Shown one piece after another: positions 1-7,688 of a DNA stretch of 34,381 nt. A model generated the notes under the pieces. It did no database searches, was not told where the DNA came from, and worked only from the letters and a program-made list of their open reading frames with translations. Each line of letters opens with the position of its first letter. Position 1 is the first letter of the stretch. Both the position numbers and the translations under genes were made by a program. This DNA comes from Actinomadura darangshiensis (lineage in GTDB: Bacteria; Actinomycetota; Actinomycetes; Streptosporangiales; Streptosporangiaceae), in contig NZ_SMKY01000073.1 of NCBI RefSeq assembly GCF_004349235.1, positions 1 to 34,381 on the forward strand. Direction: 5' to 3'.

Positions 1-34
1 CCACCCGCCCTCTCGCCGCCGGAGGTCTGCCCGC

Positions 35-2053
35 ATGCCCGCCGAACCCGACGAACCGGAGACGCTCGCCGCCGAGCGCGCCCACCTGGCCGAGTCCCGC
101 ACCGCGCTGCGCCGGATGCGCGAGCACGCGGAGGGACTGTCCGCGGACGTTGCCGCCGACTGGGTGTCAAAGCAGTTCCTGGAGTCGCTGCTCGACCAGC
201 GGATCGCGGCGCTCGCCGACCACCCGGACACGCCGCTGTTCTTCGGGCGCATGGACCGGGACGGCGGCGCCGGCGATGGTGCCGATCTGCCCGCCGTCAT
301 GTACGTGGGGCGGCGGCACGTCCATGACGGCGACGAAGGCAGGCCGCTCGTCCTGGACTGGCGCGCCCCCGTCTCCCGGGCGTTCTACCAGGCCGGGCCC
401 GCCGATCCCATGGGCTGGCGGCTGCGGCGCCGCTTCGGGTTCCAGGCGGGCGAACTGACCGCGTTCGAGGACGAGCCCCTGGACGGCGGCGAGATCGGCC
501 CGTCCCGCATCCTCACCGAGGAGATCGAGCGCCCCCGCACCGGGCCGATGCGCGACATCGTCGCCACCATCCAGCCGGAGCAGGACGTGATCGTCCGCGC
601 CGACCTGCCCCGCAGCGTGTGCGTGCAGGGCGCCCCGGGCACCGGCAAGACCGCCGTCGGGCTGCACCGCGCCGCCTACCTGCTGTTCACGCACCGGGAG
701 CGGCTGTCGCGGTCCGGCGTCCTCATCGTCGGGCCGAACCGGGCGTTCCTCGCCTACATCTCGGCGGTGCTGCCCGCCCTCGGCGAGGTCAGGGTCGAGC
801 AGGCCACGATCGACGACCTGCTCGGCGAGCCGCTGGGGGCGGAGCCCCCGGCCGTGTCCGCCGCCAAGGGCGACGCGCGGATGGCGGACGTGCTCCGCAA
901 GGCGCTCTGGCTGCACGTCCGCAAACCGGAGCAGGGCCTCGTCGTGACCCGGGGCGCCGCCCGCTACCGGCTCGCCGACCACGAGGTCCGCGAGATCGCC
1001 GCCGCGCTGCGCGGGACGACCCGGTACGGCAGCGGCCGGGCCGCGTTCGCGCAGCGCCTCGCCCACCAGATCCTCGTCCGGATGGAGCGGCGCGGCGAGG
1101 CACCCGACGACCGCGTCCAGGACCAGGTCGCGCGGAGCAGGCCGGTCAAGGAGGTCCTCGACGCGGTGTGGCCGAAGGTGACCGCCGAGCAGGTGCTGCA
1201 CCGGCTGCTCTCGGACGCCGACTTCCTGCGGAAGGCGTCCAAGGGCGCCCTTGACGAGGACGAGCAGGCCGCGATCCGGTGGGCCAGGCCGGCCCGCTCC
1301 CACCGGTCCGCGAAATGGACCGCCGCCGACCGGGCGCTGCTGGACGAGCTGAACGACCTCATCGAGCGCACCACCTCCGTCGGCCACCTGGTCGTCGACG
1401 AGGCGCAGGACCTCTCCGCGATGCAGTTGCGGGCGCTCGGCCGCCGCTGCGGGACGGGCTCGGCGACCGTCCTCGGCGACCTCGCCCAGGGCACCACCGC
1501 CTGGTCCGCGCGCTCCTGGAAGGAGGTCCTCACCCACCTCGGCCAGGACGGCGAGGTCACCGAGCTGACGCTCGGCTTCCGCGTCCCAGGGACCGTCCTC
1601 GACTTCGCCGCCCGCCTGCTCCCGCATGTCGCGCCGGAGCTGGAACGGCCGCGCTCGCTGCGTCCCGGCCCCGGCGCGCTCGACGTGCGGCGCGTCCCCG
1701 ACCTCGCCGCCGCGGCCGCCGGCGCCGCCCGCGACGCCCTCACCCGGTCCGGCTCGATCGGGCTGATCGTGCCGGACGCGCGGGCGGGCGCGTTCGCGGC
1801 GGCGCTGGAGGGCGCCGGGCTGGAGCACGAGGTCCTCGGGGCCGACTCCGACGGCACCGGGCGGCTGCTCGTCGTCCCGGCCACCCTCGCCAAGGGCCTG
1901 GAGTACGACCACGTGATCGTGGTCGAGCCCGCGGCCATCGCCGCCGCCGAGGCCCGCGGCCTGGCTCGCCTCTACGTCGTGCTGACCCGCGCCGTCACTT
2001 CCCTGACCGTCCTCCACGGGGACGACCTCCCGGCCGAACTGGCGATGTCGTAG
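35..2053 (+). CDS. helR: HelR/HelD-type RNA polymerase-associated SF1 ATPase
   Basis: A 672-residue UvrD/HelD-like superfamily 1 ATPase. The N-terminus (about residues 10-65) is helical and charged, like the arm HelD proteins insert into the RNA polymerase secondary channel. A Q-motif-like IQPEQDVIVR lies at 179-188, Walker A GAPGTGKT at 199-206, Walker B VVDEAQD at 453-459, motif III GDLAQGT at 481-487 and motif IV LGFRVPG at 513-519. The C-terminus carries AKGLEYD and LYVVLTRA, as in motifs V/VI. Known members release stalled or drug-bound RNA polymerase, and actinobacterial HelR can contribute to rifamycin tolerance; that role here is inferred from family. GGAGGT at 21-26, 8 nt before ATG, fixes the start. 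Only 34 nt of upstream sequence is present, so a rifamycin-associated promoter element cannot be assessed. A general UvrD-like helicase is the alternative. Confidence 0.82.
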   Translation: MPAEPDEPETLAAERAHLAESRTALRRMREHAEGLSADVAADWVSKQFLESLLDQRIAALADHPDTPLFFGRMDRDGGAGDGADLPAVMYVGRRHVHDGDEGRPLVLDWRAPVSRAFYQAGPADPMGWRLRRRFGFQAGELTAFEDEPLDGGEIGPSRILTEEIERPRTGPMRDIVATIQPEQDVIVRADLPRSVCVQGAPGTGKTAVGLHRAAYLLFTHRERLSRSGVLIVGPNRAFLAYISAVLPALGEVRVEQATIDDLLGEPLGAEPPAVSAAKGDARMADVLRKALWLHVRKPEQGLVVTRGAARYRLADHEVREIAAALRGTTRYGSGRAAFAQRLAHQILVRMERRGEAPDDRVQDQVARSRPVKEVLDAVWPKVTAEQVLHRLLSDADFLRKASKGALDEDEQAAIRWARPARSHRSAKWTAADRALLDELNDLIERTTSVGHLVVDEAQDLSAMQLRALGRRCGTGSATVLGDLAQGTTAWSARSWKEVLTHLGQDGEVTELTLGFRVPGTVLDFAARLLPHVAPELERPRSLRPGPGALDVRRVPDLAAAAAGAARDALTRSGSIGLIVPDARAGAFAAALEGAGLEHEVLGADSDGTGRLLVVPATLAKGLEYDHVIVVEPAAIAAAEARGLARLYVVLTRAVTSLTVLHGDDLPAELAMS

Positions 2054-2067
2054 CCGGCGGATACGGT

Positions 2068-2952
2068 GTGCCCGTGTTCACCGAGACCATCGATCTGCCC
2101 GCCGCGCCGCCGTTCGACCTCGCGCCGTCCCTCCGGTTCGTGTGCGGGTTCACGCCCACGTCCGGCGAGCAGTCGGTCCGGGACGGGGCGCTCACCAAAG
2201 CCCTGCGGGCCCGCGGCCGTACGGTTGTCGCCCAGATCGCACAGGCCGGGGACGGCGTGCGCCTCACCCTGCACGCCGCCGACCCGTTCACCCCGGACGT
2301 CGTCGAGGCGGCCGCCGACAGGGTCCGGTTCCATCTGAGCCTGGACGACGACCTCACCGCGTTCTACGCCCTCGGCCGCGACGATCCCGGATTCGCTCCC
2401 GTCCTCGACCGGCTCCACGGATACCACCAGGTCAAGTTCCCCACGCCGCTGGAGAACCTGGCGTGGGCGATCCTCTCGCAACGCACGCCGATCGCGGCCG
2501 CGGCCAAGGCGAAGCGGGCGCTGGCCGCGGAGTTCGGCGACCGGCTCACCGTGGACGGCACCGAGCACACCGCCTTCCCGGACATCGGCCAGCTCGTCAC
2601 CCTGCCGGAGGGACGCGTCGTGGAACTGACCGGCAACCAGCGCAAGGGCGGCCACCTGCACGGCGCCCTGCATCGCTGGCACGAGACCGACGAGGACTTC
2701 CTCCGCACCGGCCCCTACGCGGAGGTCAAGGAGTTCCTGCTCGGCCTGCCCGGTGTCGGCCCCTGGTCGGCCAACTTCATCCTGATCCGCGGCCTCGGCC
2801 GGATGGACGAGACCCCGGTCGAGAAGGCCCTGCTCGGCGCGGCGTCACGCGCCTACGGCAGGGCGCTCACCGAGGCCGGGCTGCGCAAGCTCGCCGAACG
2901 GTACGGGCCGTGGCAGGGGTACTGGGCGCACTACCTGCGTGCGGCGGCCTGA
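2068..2952 (+). CDS. AlkA-like HhH-GPD DNA glycosylase family protein
   Basis: A 294-residue protein with the AlkA/DNA-3-methyladenine glycosylase 2 layout: an N-terminal beta-rich domain (1-110), a helical core with LENLAWAILSQRTP at 128-141, and the helix-hairpin-helix LPGVGPWSA at 227-235. Family members excise alkylated bases. The residue that should be the catalytic Asp (second D of PDD in E. coli AlkA, six residues after the Asp that follows the hairpin) appears here as Lys253 within DETPVEK (247-253), with Glu252 next to it. Either Glu252 substitutes or the protein has a divergent role. GTG at 2068 follows a GGCGG-like site; GTG at 2074 is also possible. The gene starts 14 nt after helR and its tail overlaps the convergent TetR gene by 22 nt. 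Confidence 0.75.
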   Translation: MPVFTETIDLPAAPPFDLAPSLRFVCGFTPTSGEQSVRDGALTKALRARGRTVVAQIAQAGDGVRLTLHAADPFTPDVVEAAADRVRFHLSLDDDLTAFYALGRDDPGFAPVLDRLHGYHQVKFPTPLENLAWAILSQRTPIAAAAKAKRALAAEFGDRLTVDGTEHTAFPDIGQLVTLPEGRVVELTGNQRKGGHLHGALHRWHETDEDFLRTGPYAEVKEFLLGLPGVGPWSANFILIRGLGRMDETPVEKALLGAASRAYGRALTEAGLRKLAERYGPWQGYWAHYLRAAA

Positions 2953-3524
2953 TCCTCGCACGCGCACGGGCGCAGGCCGTCGAGGGCGATCCGGAGCACG
3001 TCGTCGCGCGCTCCGGCGCGCCCGGCCGCGTAGGACATGCCCGCCAGCAGCGCCATGACCTCGCCGGAGCCGACGTCCACGCGGACGTCGCCCGCCTCCT
3101 GCGCCCGGTCGAGGAGGACGCCGAGGGCCGCCTTCAGCCCGGGCCCGACGCCTCCGGTGGCCTCGCGGGCGTCGATGCCCGCCTCCGCCAGCGCCTCGGT
3201 GACGGCCTGCTTGGTCGCCGCCTGCGAGACCACCCGCGAGAAGAAGCCGAAGAACGCGGCGCCCGGGTCGGCGGCGGACCGCAGCTCCTCCGCCTCGCCC
3301 GCGAGGCGCTCCAGCAGCGCGACCAGCACGGCCTCCAGCAGCGACTCCTTGGTCGGGAAGTGCCGGAACACCGTCCCGATCCCGACGCCCGCCTTGCGGG
3401 CGACCTCCTCGGTCGAGGCCGAGGTGCCCTGGACGGCGAAGACCTCCTCGGCCGCGGCGAGGACCTTGGCGCGGTTGCGCAGCGCGTCGGCGCGCAGCGG
3501 CCTGCCGGACCCGGGTGAAGTCAT
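2931..3524 (-). CDS. TetR/AcrR-family transcriptional regulator
   Basis: A 197-residue regulator with an N-terminal TetR helix-turn-helix (about residues 12-58). The motif TEEVARKAGVGIGTVFRHF, followed by PTKESLLEAV, is the classic recognition-helix region. The rest is a helical ligand/dimer domain with a variable C-terminus. The ATG at 3524 is the only start that keeps a normal TetR length; upstream codons in the same frame are antisense to the SnoaL-like gene. The gene is divergent from the two SnoaL-like genes at 3606-4426, and two GGAGT/ACTCC dyads lie between them, so it probably represses itself and that pair. Ligand unknown. Confidence 0.85.
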   Translation of the reverse strand: MTSPGSGRPLRADALRNRAKVLAAAEEVFAVQGTSASTEEVARKAGVGIGTVFRHFPTKESLLEAVLVALLERLAGEAEELRSAADPGAAFFGFFSRVVSQAATKQAVTEALAEAGIDAREATGGVGPGLKAALGVLLDRAQEAGDVRVDVGSGEVMALLAGMSYAAGRAGARDDVLRIALDGLRPCACEDQAAARR

Positions 3525-3545
3525 CGCGGCCTTCCGTTGACAAGT

Positions 3546-3589
3546 GGAGTCTTGACTCCGTATTTTCTCATTCGGAGCACATACTCCGA
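3546..3589. promoter_or_regulatory. Two adjacent dyads, candidate TetR operator
   Basis: The divergent intergenic region holds two inverted repeats with related half-sites. GGAGTC-tt-GACTCC (3546-3559) is perfect with a 2-nt centre. TCGGAG-cacata-CTCCGA (3572-3589) is perfect with a 6-nt centre. A TTGACT hexamer (3552-3557) overlaps the first dyad and could be the -35 element of the rightward promoter, although no well-spaced -10 is clear. Position between the TetR gene and its divergent neighbours makes these the natural binding sites. Confidence 0.6.
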
Positions 3590-3605
3590 TTGTAGGGGAG
3601 AGGTC

Positions 3606-4004
3606 ATGTCCGAGTTCGCCAGCCCCCGGGCCGTCTTCCTGCGGCTGATCGACGGGATCACCGCACTGCGGCCCGAGGGGCTGCACCGGCTGTACGCCGA
3701 GGACGCGGTGGTCGTGCACCCGTTCGCCCATCCCGCCTCCCGGCTGGAAGGCCGCGAGGCGCTCCGCGCGCACTTCGTCCAGCTGGAGACGCTGCCCATG
3801 GAGATCAAGGCGCGCAACGTCGTCGTCCACGAGACCGCCGACCCGGAGGTGATCATCGCGGAGTTCGAGTACGAGGGCCGCAACACCGAGACGGGCCGCG
3901 AGTTCGTCGTGCCCAACATCTTCGTCCTGCGGGTCCGCAACGGGCACATCGTGGAGTCCCGCGACTACGCCCACCACCGCGCGTTCGACGAGGCGATGGC
4001 ATGA
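3606..4004 (+). CDS. SnoaL-like (NTF2 fold) protein, first of a coupled pair
   Basis: A 132-residue single-domain protein of the SnoaL/NTF2-like superfamily. It shows the usual pattern of an N-terminal helix, LHRLYAEDAVVVHPFA, then LEGREALRAHF and a C-terminal sheet ending VLRVRNGHIVESRDY. These small cone-shaped domains act as isomerases, cyclases, hydrolases or ligand binders, so the reaction cannot be named. ATG at 3606 is preceded by GGGGAGAGG. The ORF overlaps the next gene by 4 nt (ATGA) and that product is a clear paralogue. Divergence from the TetR gene suggests ligand-induced expression. Confidence 0.75.
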   Translation: MSEFASPRAVFLRLIDGITALRPEGLHRLYAEDAVVVHPFAHPASRLEGREALRAHFVQLETLPMEIKARNVVVHETADPEVIIAEFEYEGRNTETGREFVVPNIFVLRVRNGHIVESRDYAHHRAFDEAMA

Positions 4005-4426
4005 CGGCCCCCGCTCCCGCGACGCCCCGCGAGGTGTTCGCGCGGCTCAGCGCGGGCATCTCGGCCGGCCGCTGGGACGAGCTCGCCGCCCTCTACGCCG
4101 AGGACGCGGTCGTCGACCAGCCGTTCGCGCTGCCGCCCGCGCCGCCGCACCTGGAGGGCCGCGCCGTGCTCGACCGGCACTTCCGCGCCGCCGGCGCCGG
4201 GCCCCTCGAACTGCGCGCGCGGAACGTGGTGGTGCACGACACCGCCGACCCCGAGGTGATCGTCGCGGAGTTCGACTACGAGGGCCGCGTCGCCACCACC
4301 GGGCGGACGTTCCGCGTCGCCAACGTCCAGGTGCTGCGGATCCGGGACGGCCTCATCGTCGAGACGCGCGACTACCACGACCATCCCGGGCTCGCCCGGG
4401 CGATGGCGCCCGGCGGGGCCGGTTGA
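4001..4426 (+). CDS. SnoaL-like (NTF2 fold) protein, second of a coupled pair
   Basis: A 141-residue SnoaL-like domain protein, translationally coupled to its upstream paralogue by an ATGA overlap. The two share the stretches LYAEDAVV, ARNVVVH, TADPEVI and EYEGR/DYEGR, and are roughly half identical by eye, which points to tandem duplication. NTF2-fold proteins are often dimers, so a heterodimer is plausible but unproven. No transmembrane segment or signal peptide is visible. The function is not recognisable beyond the fold. Confidence 0.75.
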   Translation: MTAPAPATPREVFARLSAGISAGRWDELAALYAEDAVVDQPFALPPAPPHLEGRAVLDRHFRAAGAGPLELRARNVVVHDTADPEVIVAEFDYEGRVATTGRTFRVANVQVLRIRDGLIVETRDYHDHPGLARAMAPGGAG

Positions 4427-4452
4427 CGCGCGGTCCCGGCGGTTTCTAGGCT
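4423..4452 (+). promoter_or_regulatory. Sigma-70-type promoter of the acyl-CoA dehydrogenase operon
   Basis: TTGACG (4423-4428) and TAGGCT (4447-4452) are separated by 18 nt, a good match to actinobacterial housekeeping promoters. The -35 overlaps the stop of the SnoaL-like gene. The predicted start site is near 4459, immediately before the palindrome at 4461-4480. Confidence 0.6.
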
Positions 4453-4460
4453 GGACGGAT

Positions 4461-4480
4461 CATACCGACCGGTTGGTATG
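4461..4480. promoter_or_regulatory. Palindromic TetR-type operator
   Basis: CATACCGACC/GGTTGGTATG is a 20-bp inverted repeat with 9 of 10 half-site bases paired. The form (ACCGACCGGTNGGT core) resembles operators of TetR-family regulators of acyl-CoA metabolism. It sits just downstream of the predicted start site and 52 nt before the first dehydrogenase gene, where binding would block transcription. The cognate regulator is not obvious; the TetR gene at 2931-3524 is near, but its own dyads have a different sequence. Confidence 0.65.
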
Positions 4481-4532
4481 TCCGATCCGGGTGGCCCGCC
4501 CGCCACCCGCGCCCGCGCGGAGGTCCGCCCCT

Positions 4533-5726
4533 GTGAGCACAGCACAGCCCGACACCGACGAGCTGAGCAGGAGGGTCGGCGGGTTCCTCGCCGCACACGA
4601 CCCCTCGGCCATGGAGCCGCTGGAGTTCCTGCGGGCCCGGTTCGACGCCGGGCTCGCCTGGGTCCACTACCCGGAGGGCCTCGGCGGCCTCGGCGCGCCG
4701 CGGCACCTCCAGGCCGCCGTCGACCGCCGGTTCGCCAAGGCGGGCGCGCCGACCAACCGTCCCGAGCGCATCGGCATCGGGCTGGGCATGGCCGCACCGA
4801 CGATCCTCGCGTTCGGCACCGAGGAGCAGAAGCGCCGCTTCCTGCGCCCCCTGTGGACCGGCGAGGAACCGTGGTGCCAGCTGTTCAGCGAGCCCGGCGC
4901 CGGGTCCGACCTCGCCGCGCTCGCCACCCGCGCCGTCCGCGACGGCGACGCCTGGACGGTCAGCGGCCAGAAGGTGTGGACGTCCATGGCGCACGAGGCG
5001 CGCTGGGCGATCCTCGTCACCCGCACCGACCCGGACGTCCCCAAGCACCGCGGCATGACCTACTTCGTCTGCGACATGACCGCGCCGGGCGTCGAGGTCA
5101 GGCCGCTGCGGCAGATCACCGGCGAGGCCGAGTTCAACGAGGTGTTCCTCACCGACGTGCGGATCCCCGACGAGCACCGGCTCGGCGACGTCGGGCAGGG
5201 CTGGCGGGTGTCCACCACGACGCTGATGAACGAGCGCGTCGCGATCGGCGGCAACGCCGCGCCGCGCGAGAGCGGCATGATCGGCGTGGTCGCCGCGCTG
5301 TGGCGCGACCGTCCCGAGCTGCGCACCCCGGGCCTGCACGACGCCGTGCTGCGGGCGTGGGTGGAGACCGAGGCGGCCCGGCTCACCGGAGCCCGGCTGC
5401 GCCAGCAGCTGACCGCCGGGCAGCCCGGCCCCGAGGGATCGGGCGCCAAGCTCGCCTTCGCCAAGCTCAACCAGGAGGTGTCCGGCCTGGAGCTGGAGCT
5501 GCTCGGCGAGGACGGCCTGCGCTACGACGACTGGACCATGCGCCGCCCCACCGAGGTCGACTTCACCCGCCGCTCGCCCGGCTACCGCTACCTGCGCGCC
5601 AAGGGCAACTCCATCGAGGGCGGCACCTCGGAGATCCTGCGCAACATCATCGCCGAGCGCGTCCTCGGCCTGCCCGGCGAGATCCGCGTCGACAAGGACG
5701 TGCCGTGGAAGGACCTGCCCCGATGA
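4533..5726 (+). CDS. Acyl-CoA dehydrogenase, subunit with catalytic Glu
   Basis: A 397-residue FAD-dependent acyl-CoA dehydrogenase. FSEPGAGSDLA lies near residues 118-128, GQKVWTS follows, and YLRAKGNSIEGGTSEILRN forms the C-terminal FAD/dimer region. Glu362 in NSIEGGTSE aligns with the catalytic base of the YEGT motif. GTG at 4533 is chosen because GGAGG (4519-4523) sits 9 nt upstream. The next gene overlaps by 4 nt and encodes a second, shorter dehydrogenase lacking this Glu. This resembles the paired FadE subunits that form alpha2beta2 enzymes in mycobacterial steroid side-chain oxidation. The substrate class (steroid, branched or other acyl-CoA) is inference. Confidence 0.85.
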   Translation: MSTAQPDTDELSRRVGGFLAAHDPSAMEPLEFLRARFDAGLAWVHYPEGLGGLGAPRHLQAAVDRRFAKAGAPTNRPERIGIGLGMAAPTILAFGTEEQKRRFLRPLWTGEEPWCQLFSEPGAGSDLAALATRAVRDGDAWTVSGQKVWTSMAHEARWAILVTRTDPDVPKHRGMTYFVCDMTAPGVEVRPLRQITGEAEFNEVFLTDVRIPDEHRLGDVGQGWRVSTTTLMNERVAIGGNAAPRESGMIGVVAALWRDRPELRTPGLHDAVLRAWVETEAARLTGARLRQQLTAGQPGPEGSGAKLAFAKLNQEVSGLELELLGEDGLRYDDWTMRRPTEVDFTRRSPGYRYLRAKGNSIEGGTSEILRNIIAERVLGLPGEIRVDKDVPWKDLPR

Positions 5727-6808
5727 CCGAGCTTGCGAGCGACCTCCTCTACTCCGAGATCGAGAACGACCTGCGCGCGAGCGTCCGCGAGGTACTGGAC
5801 GACAAGGCGCCCTGGACCTCCGTCCTCGCCGGCATCGAGAAGGACGAGCCGTACGACGCGGGACTGTGGCGGACCGTCGCCGCCCAGCTCGGCTGCGCCG
5901 GGCTGCCGGTCCCCGAGGACCTCGGCGGCGCCGGCGCCACCTGGCGGGAGACCGCCGTGGTGATGGAGGAGCTGGGCCGGTTTGCCGCGCCCGTCCCGTT
6001 CCTGACCAGCTCGGTGGTCGCGACGGCCGCGCTGCTGACCGCCGGTGAGCGGGAGCTGCTCGCGCGGCTCGCCGCGGGGGAGAGGATCGCGGTCCTGGCC
6101 GTCCCGTTCAGCACCGTGCCCGGAGCGGTGGCCGACACCGTCCGGGTCGCGGACGGGACGCTGATCGGCGAGGTCACCAGCGTCGCCGACGGCATGGCGG
6201 CCGACGTCCTCCTCGTCCCGGCCGGCGGCGGCCTGTACGCGGTGGACGCCGCCGATGCCCGCCGCACCGCCGTCACGTCGCTCGACATGACCCGCCGGCT
6301 CGCCGACGTGGCCTTCTCCGGCGCGCCCGCCACGCGTGTCGCCGAGGGCGGCGACGCAGTGCGCCGGGCGCTGCTGACCGGTGCCGCGATGCTGGCGTCC
6401 GAGCAGTTGGGCCTGGCCGAGCGCTGCCTGGACGACACGGTCGCCTATGTGAAGACGCGGTACCAGTTCGGACGCCCGGTCGGCTCCTACCAGGGCCTCA
6501 AGCACCGGCTCGCCGACCTGTGGACGTCGATCACGCAGGCCCGCGCCGTCGCCCGCCACGCCGCCTCCTGCGTGGCCGCGGACGATGCCGACACGCCGAT
6601 CGCGGTCGCCGTCGCGCAGGCGCACTGCTCGGCGGTCGCCCTCAAGGCCGCCGAGGAATGCGTGCAGATGCACGGCGGCATCGGCTTCACCTGGGAGCAC
6701 GCTGCGCATCTCTACCTGAAGCGCGCCAAGGCCGACGCCATCGGGTTGGGCACGCCCGACCTGCACCGCGCGGCCCTCGCCGCCCTGGTCGACCTGCCGC
6801 CCGCCTGA
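5723..6808 (+). CDS. Acyl-CoA dehydrogenase, partner subunit
   Basis: A 361-residue acyl-CoA dehydrogenase-like protein that starts inside the stop codon of the preceding gene (ATGA). It has the N-terminal helical domain (LGCAGLPVPEDLGGAGATW), a weakly conserved middle beta domain, and the C-terminal helical domain with TRYQFGRPVGSYQGLKHRLAD and CVQMHGGIGFTWEH. It lacks the YEGT/IEGGTSE segment and so the usual catalytic Glu. It probably supplies FAD/CoA contacts to the upstream subunit in a heteromeric enzyme, as for FadE28-FadE29-type pairs. Transcription ends at the hairpin directly downstream. Confidence 0.83.
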   Translation: MTELASDLLYSEIENDLRASVREVLDDKAPWTSVLAGIEKDEPYDAGLWRTVAAQLGCAGLPVPEDLGGAGATWRETAVVMEELGRFAAPVPFLTSSVVATAALLTAGERELLARLAAGERIAVLAVPFSTVPGAVADTVRVADGTLIGEVTSVADGMAADVLLVPAGGGLYAVDAADARRTAVTSLDMTRRLADVAFSGAPATRVAEGGDAVRRALLTGAAMLASEQLGLAERCLDDTVAYVKTRYQFGRPVGSYQGLKHRLADLWTSITQARAVARHAASCVAADDADTPIAVAVAQAHCSAVALKAAEECVQMHGGIGFTWEHAAHLYLKRAKADAIGLGTPDLHRAALAALVDLPPA

Positions 6809-6816
6809 CGCCCGGA

Positions 6817-6844
6817 CGGACGGCCCCGGGCAGGGGGCCGTCCG
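6817..6844. terminator. Bidirectional hairpin terminator
   Basis: CGGACGGCCCC (6817-6827) and GGGGCCGTCCG (6834-6844) form a perfect 11-bp stem with a 6-nt loop. The hairpin fills the 37-nt gap between the convergent ends of the dehydrogenase operon and the deaminase gene. There is no U-tract, as is common in high-GC actinobacteria. Confidence 0.75.
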
Positions 6845-6845
6845 G

Positions 6846-7688
6846 CTATCCGGTGATGACCGCCAGGATCCGTGTGCCCTCGGTGAAGGCGCCGCGCTCG
6901 GCCAGGGCGAAGACGCCGAACATCATCTTGGCCGTGTAGATCCGGTCGAGGACGATTCCGTGCCGGCCGGCGAAATCGTCGATGAACGCGTCCAGCTCTG
7001 GGGTCCTCTTGGCGTAGCCGCCGAAGTGGAAGCCGTCTTCGACGCGCCAGTCCCCGCGCCGCCTGCCGTACGTCTCACGCTGGAGCCGCTCCACCTCGGC
7101 GTGCATGAAACCGCCCTTCAGCACGGAGAACCCGATGGCGCACTGGCGCGGGGCCAGGCCGGCGGCGAGCCCGGCGAGCGTCCCGCCCGTCCCGCACGGG
7201 CAGCAGACGACGTCGAAACCCGGGACCTCCGCGCCCAGTTCCTCGCAGCCCTTGACGGCGAGAGCGTTGCTCCCGCCTTCCGGCAGCAGGTAGAAGCCGC
7301 CCCACCGTTCCCGCAGCGCTTCGACGACATCGGGGTCGTGCTTGCGCCGGTAGGCGGTGCGGTCCAGGTAGGTGAGCCGCATGCCCATCCGCTCGGCATA
7401 GGCGAGCACGTCGTTCAGCGGCAGATGCTCCTCGCCCCGGACCACCCCGATGGTCGCGAACCCGAAGATCCTCCCGGCCGCGGCCGTCGCCCGGATGTGG
7501 TTGGAGTAGGCGCCGCCGAACGTGAGGAGCGTCCCGTGCTCGCGCGCGGGCCCGATGTTGTGCCTGAGCTTGCGCCACTTGTTGCCGGGCAGCTCCGGAT
7601 GGATGAGGTCGTCGCGCTTCAGGAACAGCCGCAGCCCCCGCCGCCGCACGCGGTCGTCCGCCAGCTCCACGACGGGGGAGGCCGTCAC
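6846..7688 (-). CDS. PLP-dependent ACC deaminase/D-cysteine desulfhydrase family enzyme
   Basis: A 280-residue fold-type II PLP enzyme. The Schiff-base Lys is expected at Lys37 in GNKWRKL. FGGAYSNHIRATAAAG carries the Ser-Asn-His typical of the family, and CGTGGTLAGLAAGL is the phosphate-binding loop. Relatives deaminate 1-aminocyclopropane-1-carboxylate or release H2S from D-cysteine; sequence alone does not separate these here. At 280 residues it is shorter than typical ACC deaminases (about 340), which favours the desulfhydrase-like group. The GTG start lies within the adenylate kinase stop (GTGA overlap), so the two are translationally coupled. Confidence 0.75.
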   Translation of the reverse strand: MTASPVVELADDRVRRRGLRLFLKRDDLIHPELPGNKWRKLRHNIGPAREHGTLLTFGGAYSNHIRATAAAGRIFGFATIGVVRGEEHLPLNDVLAYAERMGMRLTYLDRTAYRRKHDPDVVEALRERWGGFYLLPEGGSNALAVKGCEELGAEVPGFDVVCCPCGTGGTLAGLAAGLAPRQCAIGFSVLKGGFMHAEVERLQRETYGRRRGDWRVEDGFHFGGYAKRTPELDAFIDDFAGRHGIVLDRIYTAKMMFGVFALAERGAFTEGTRILAVITG

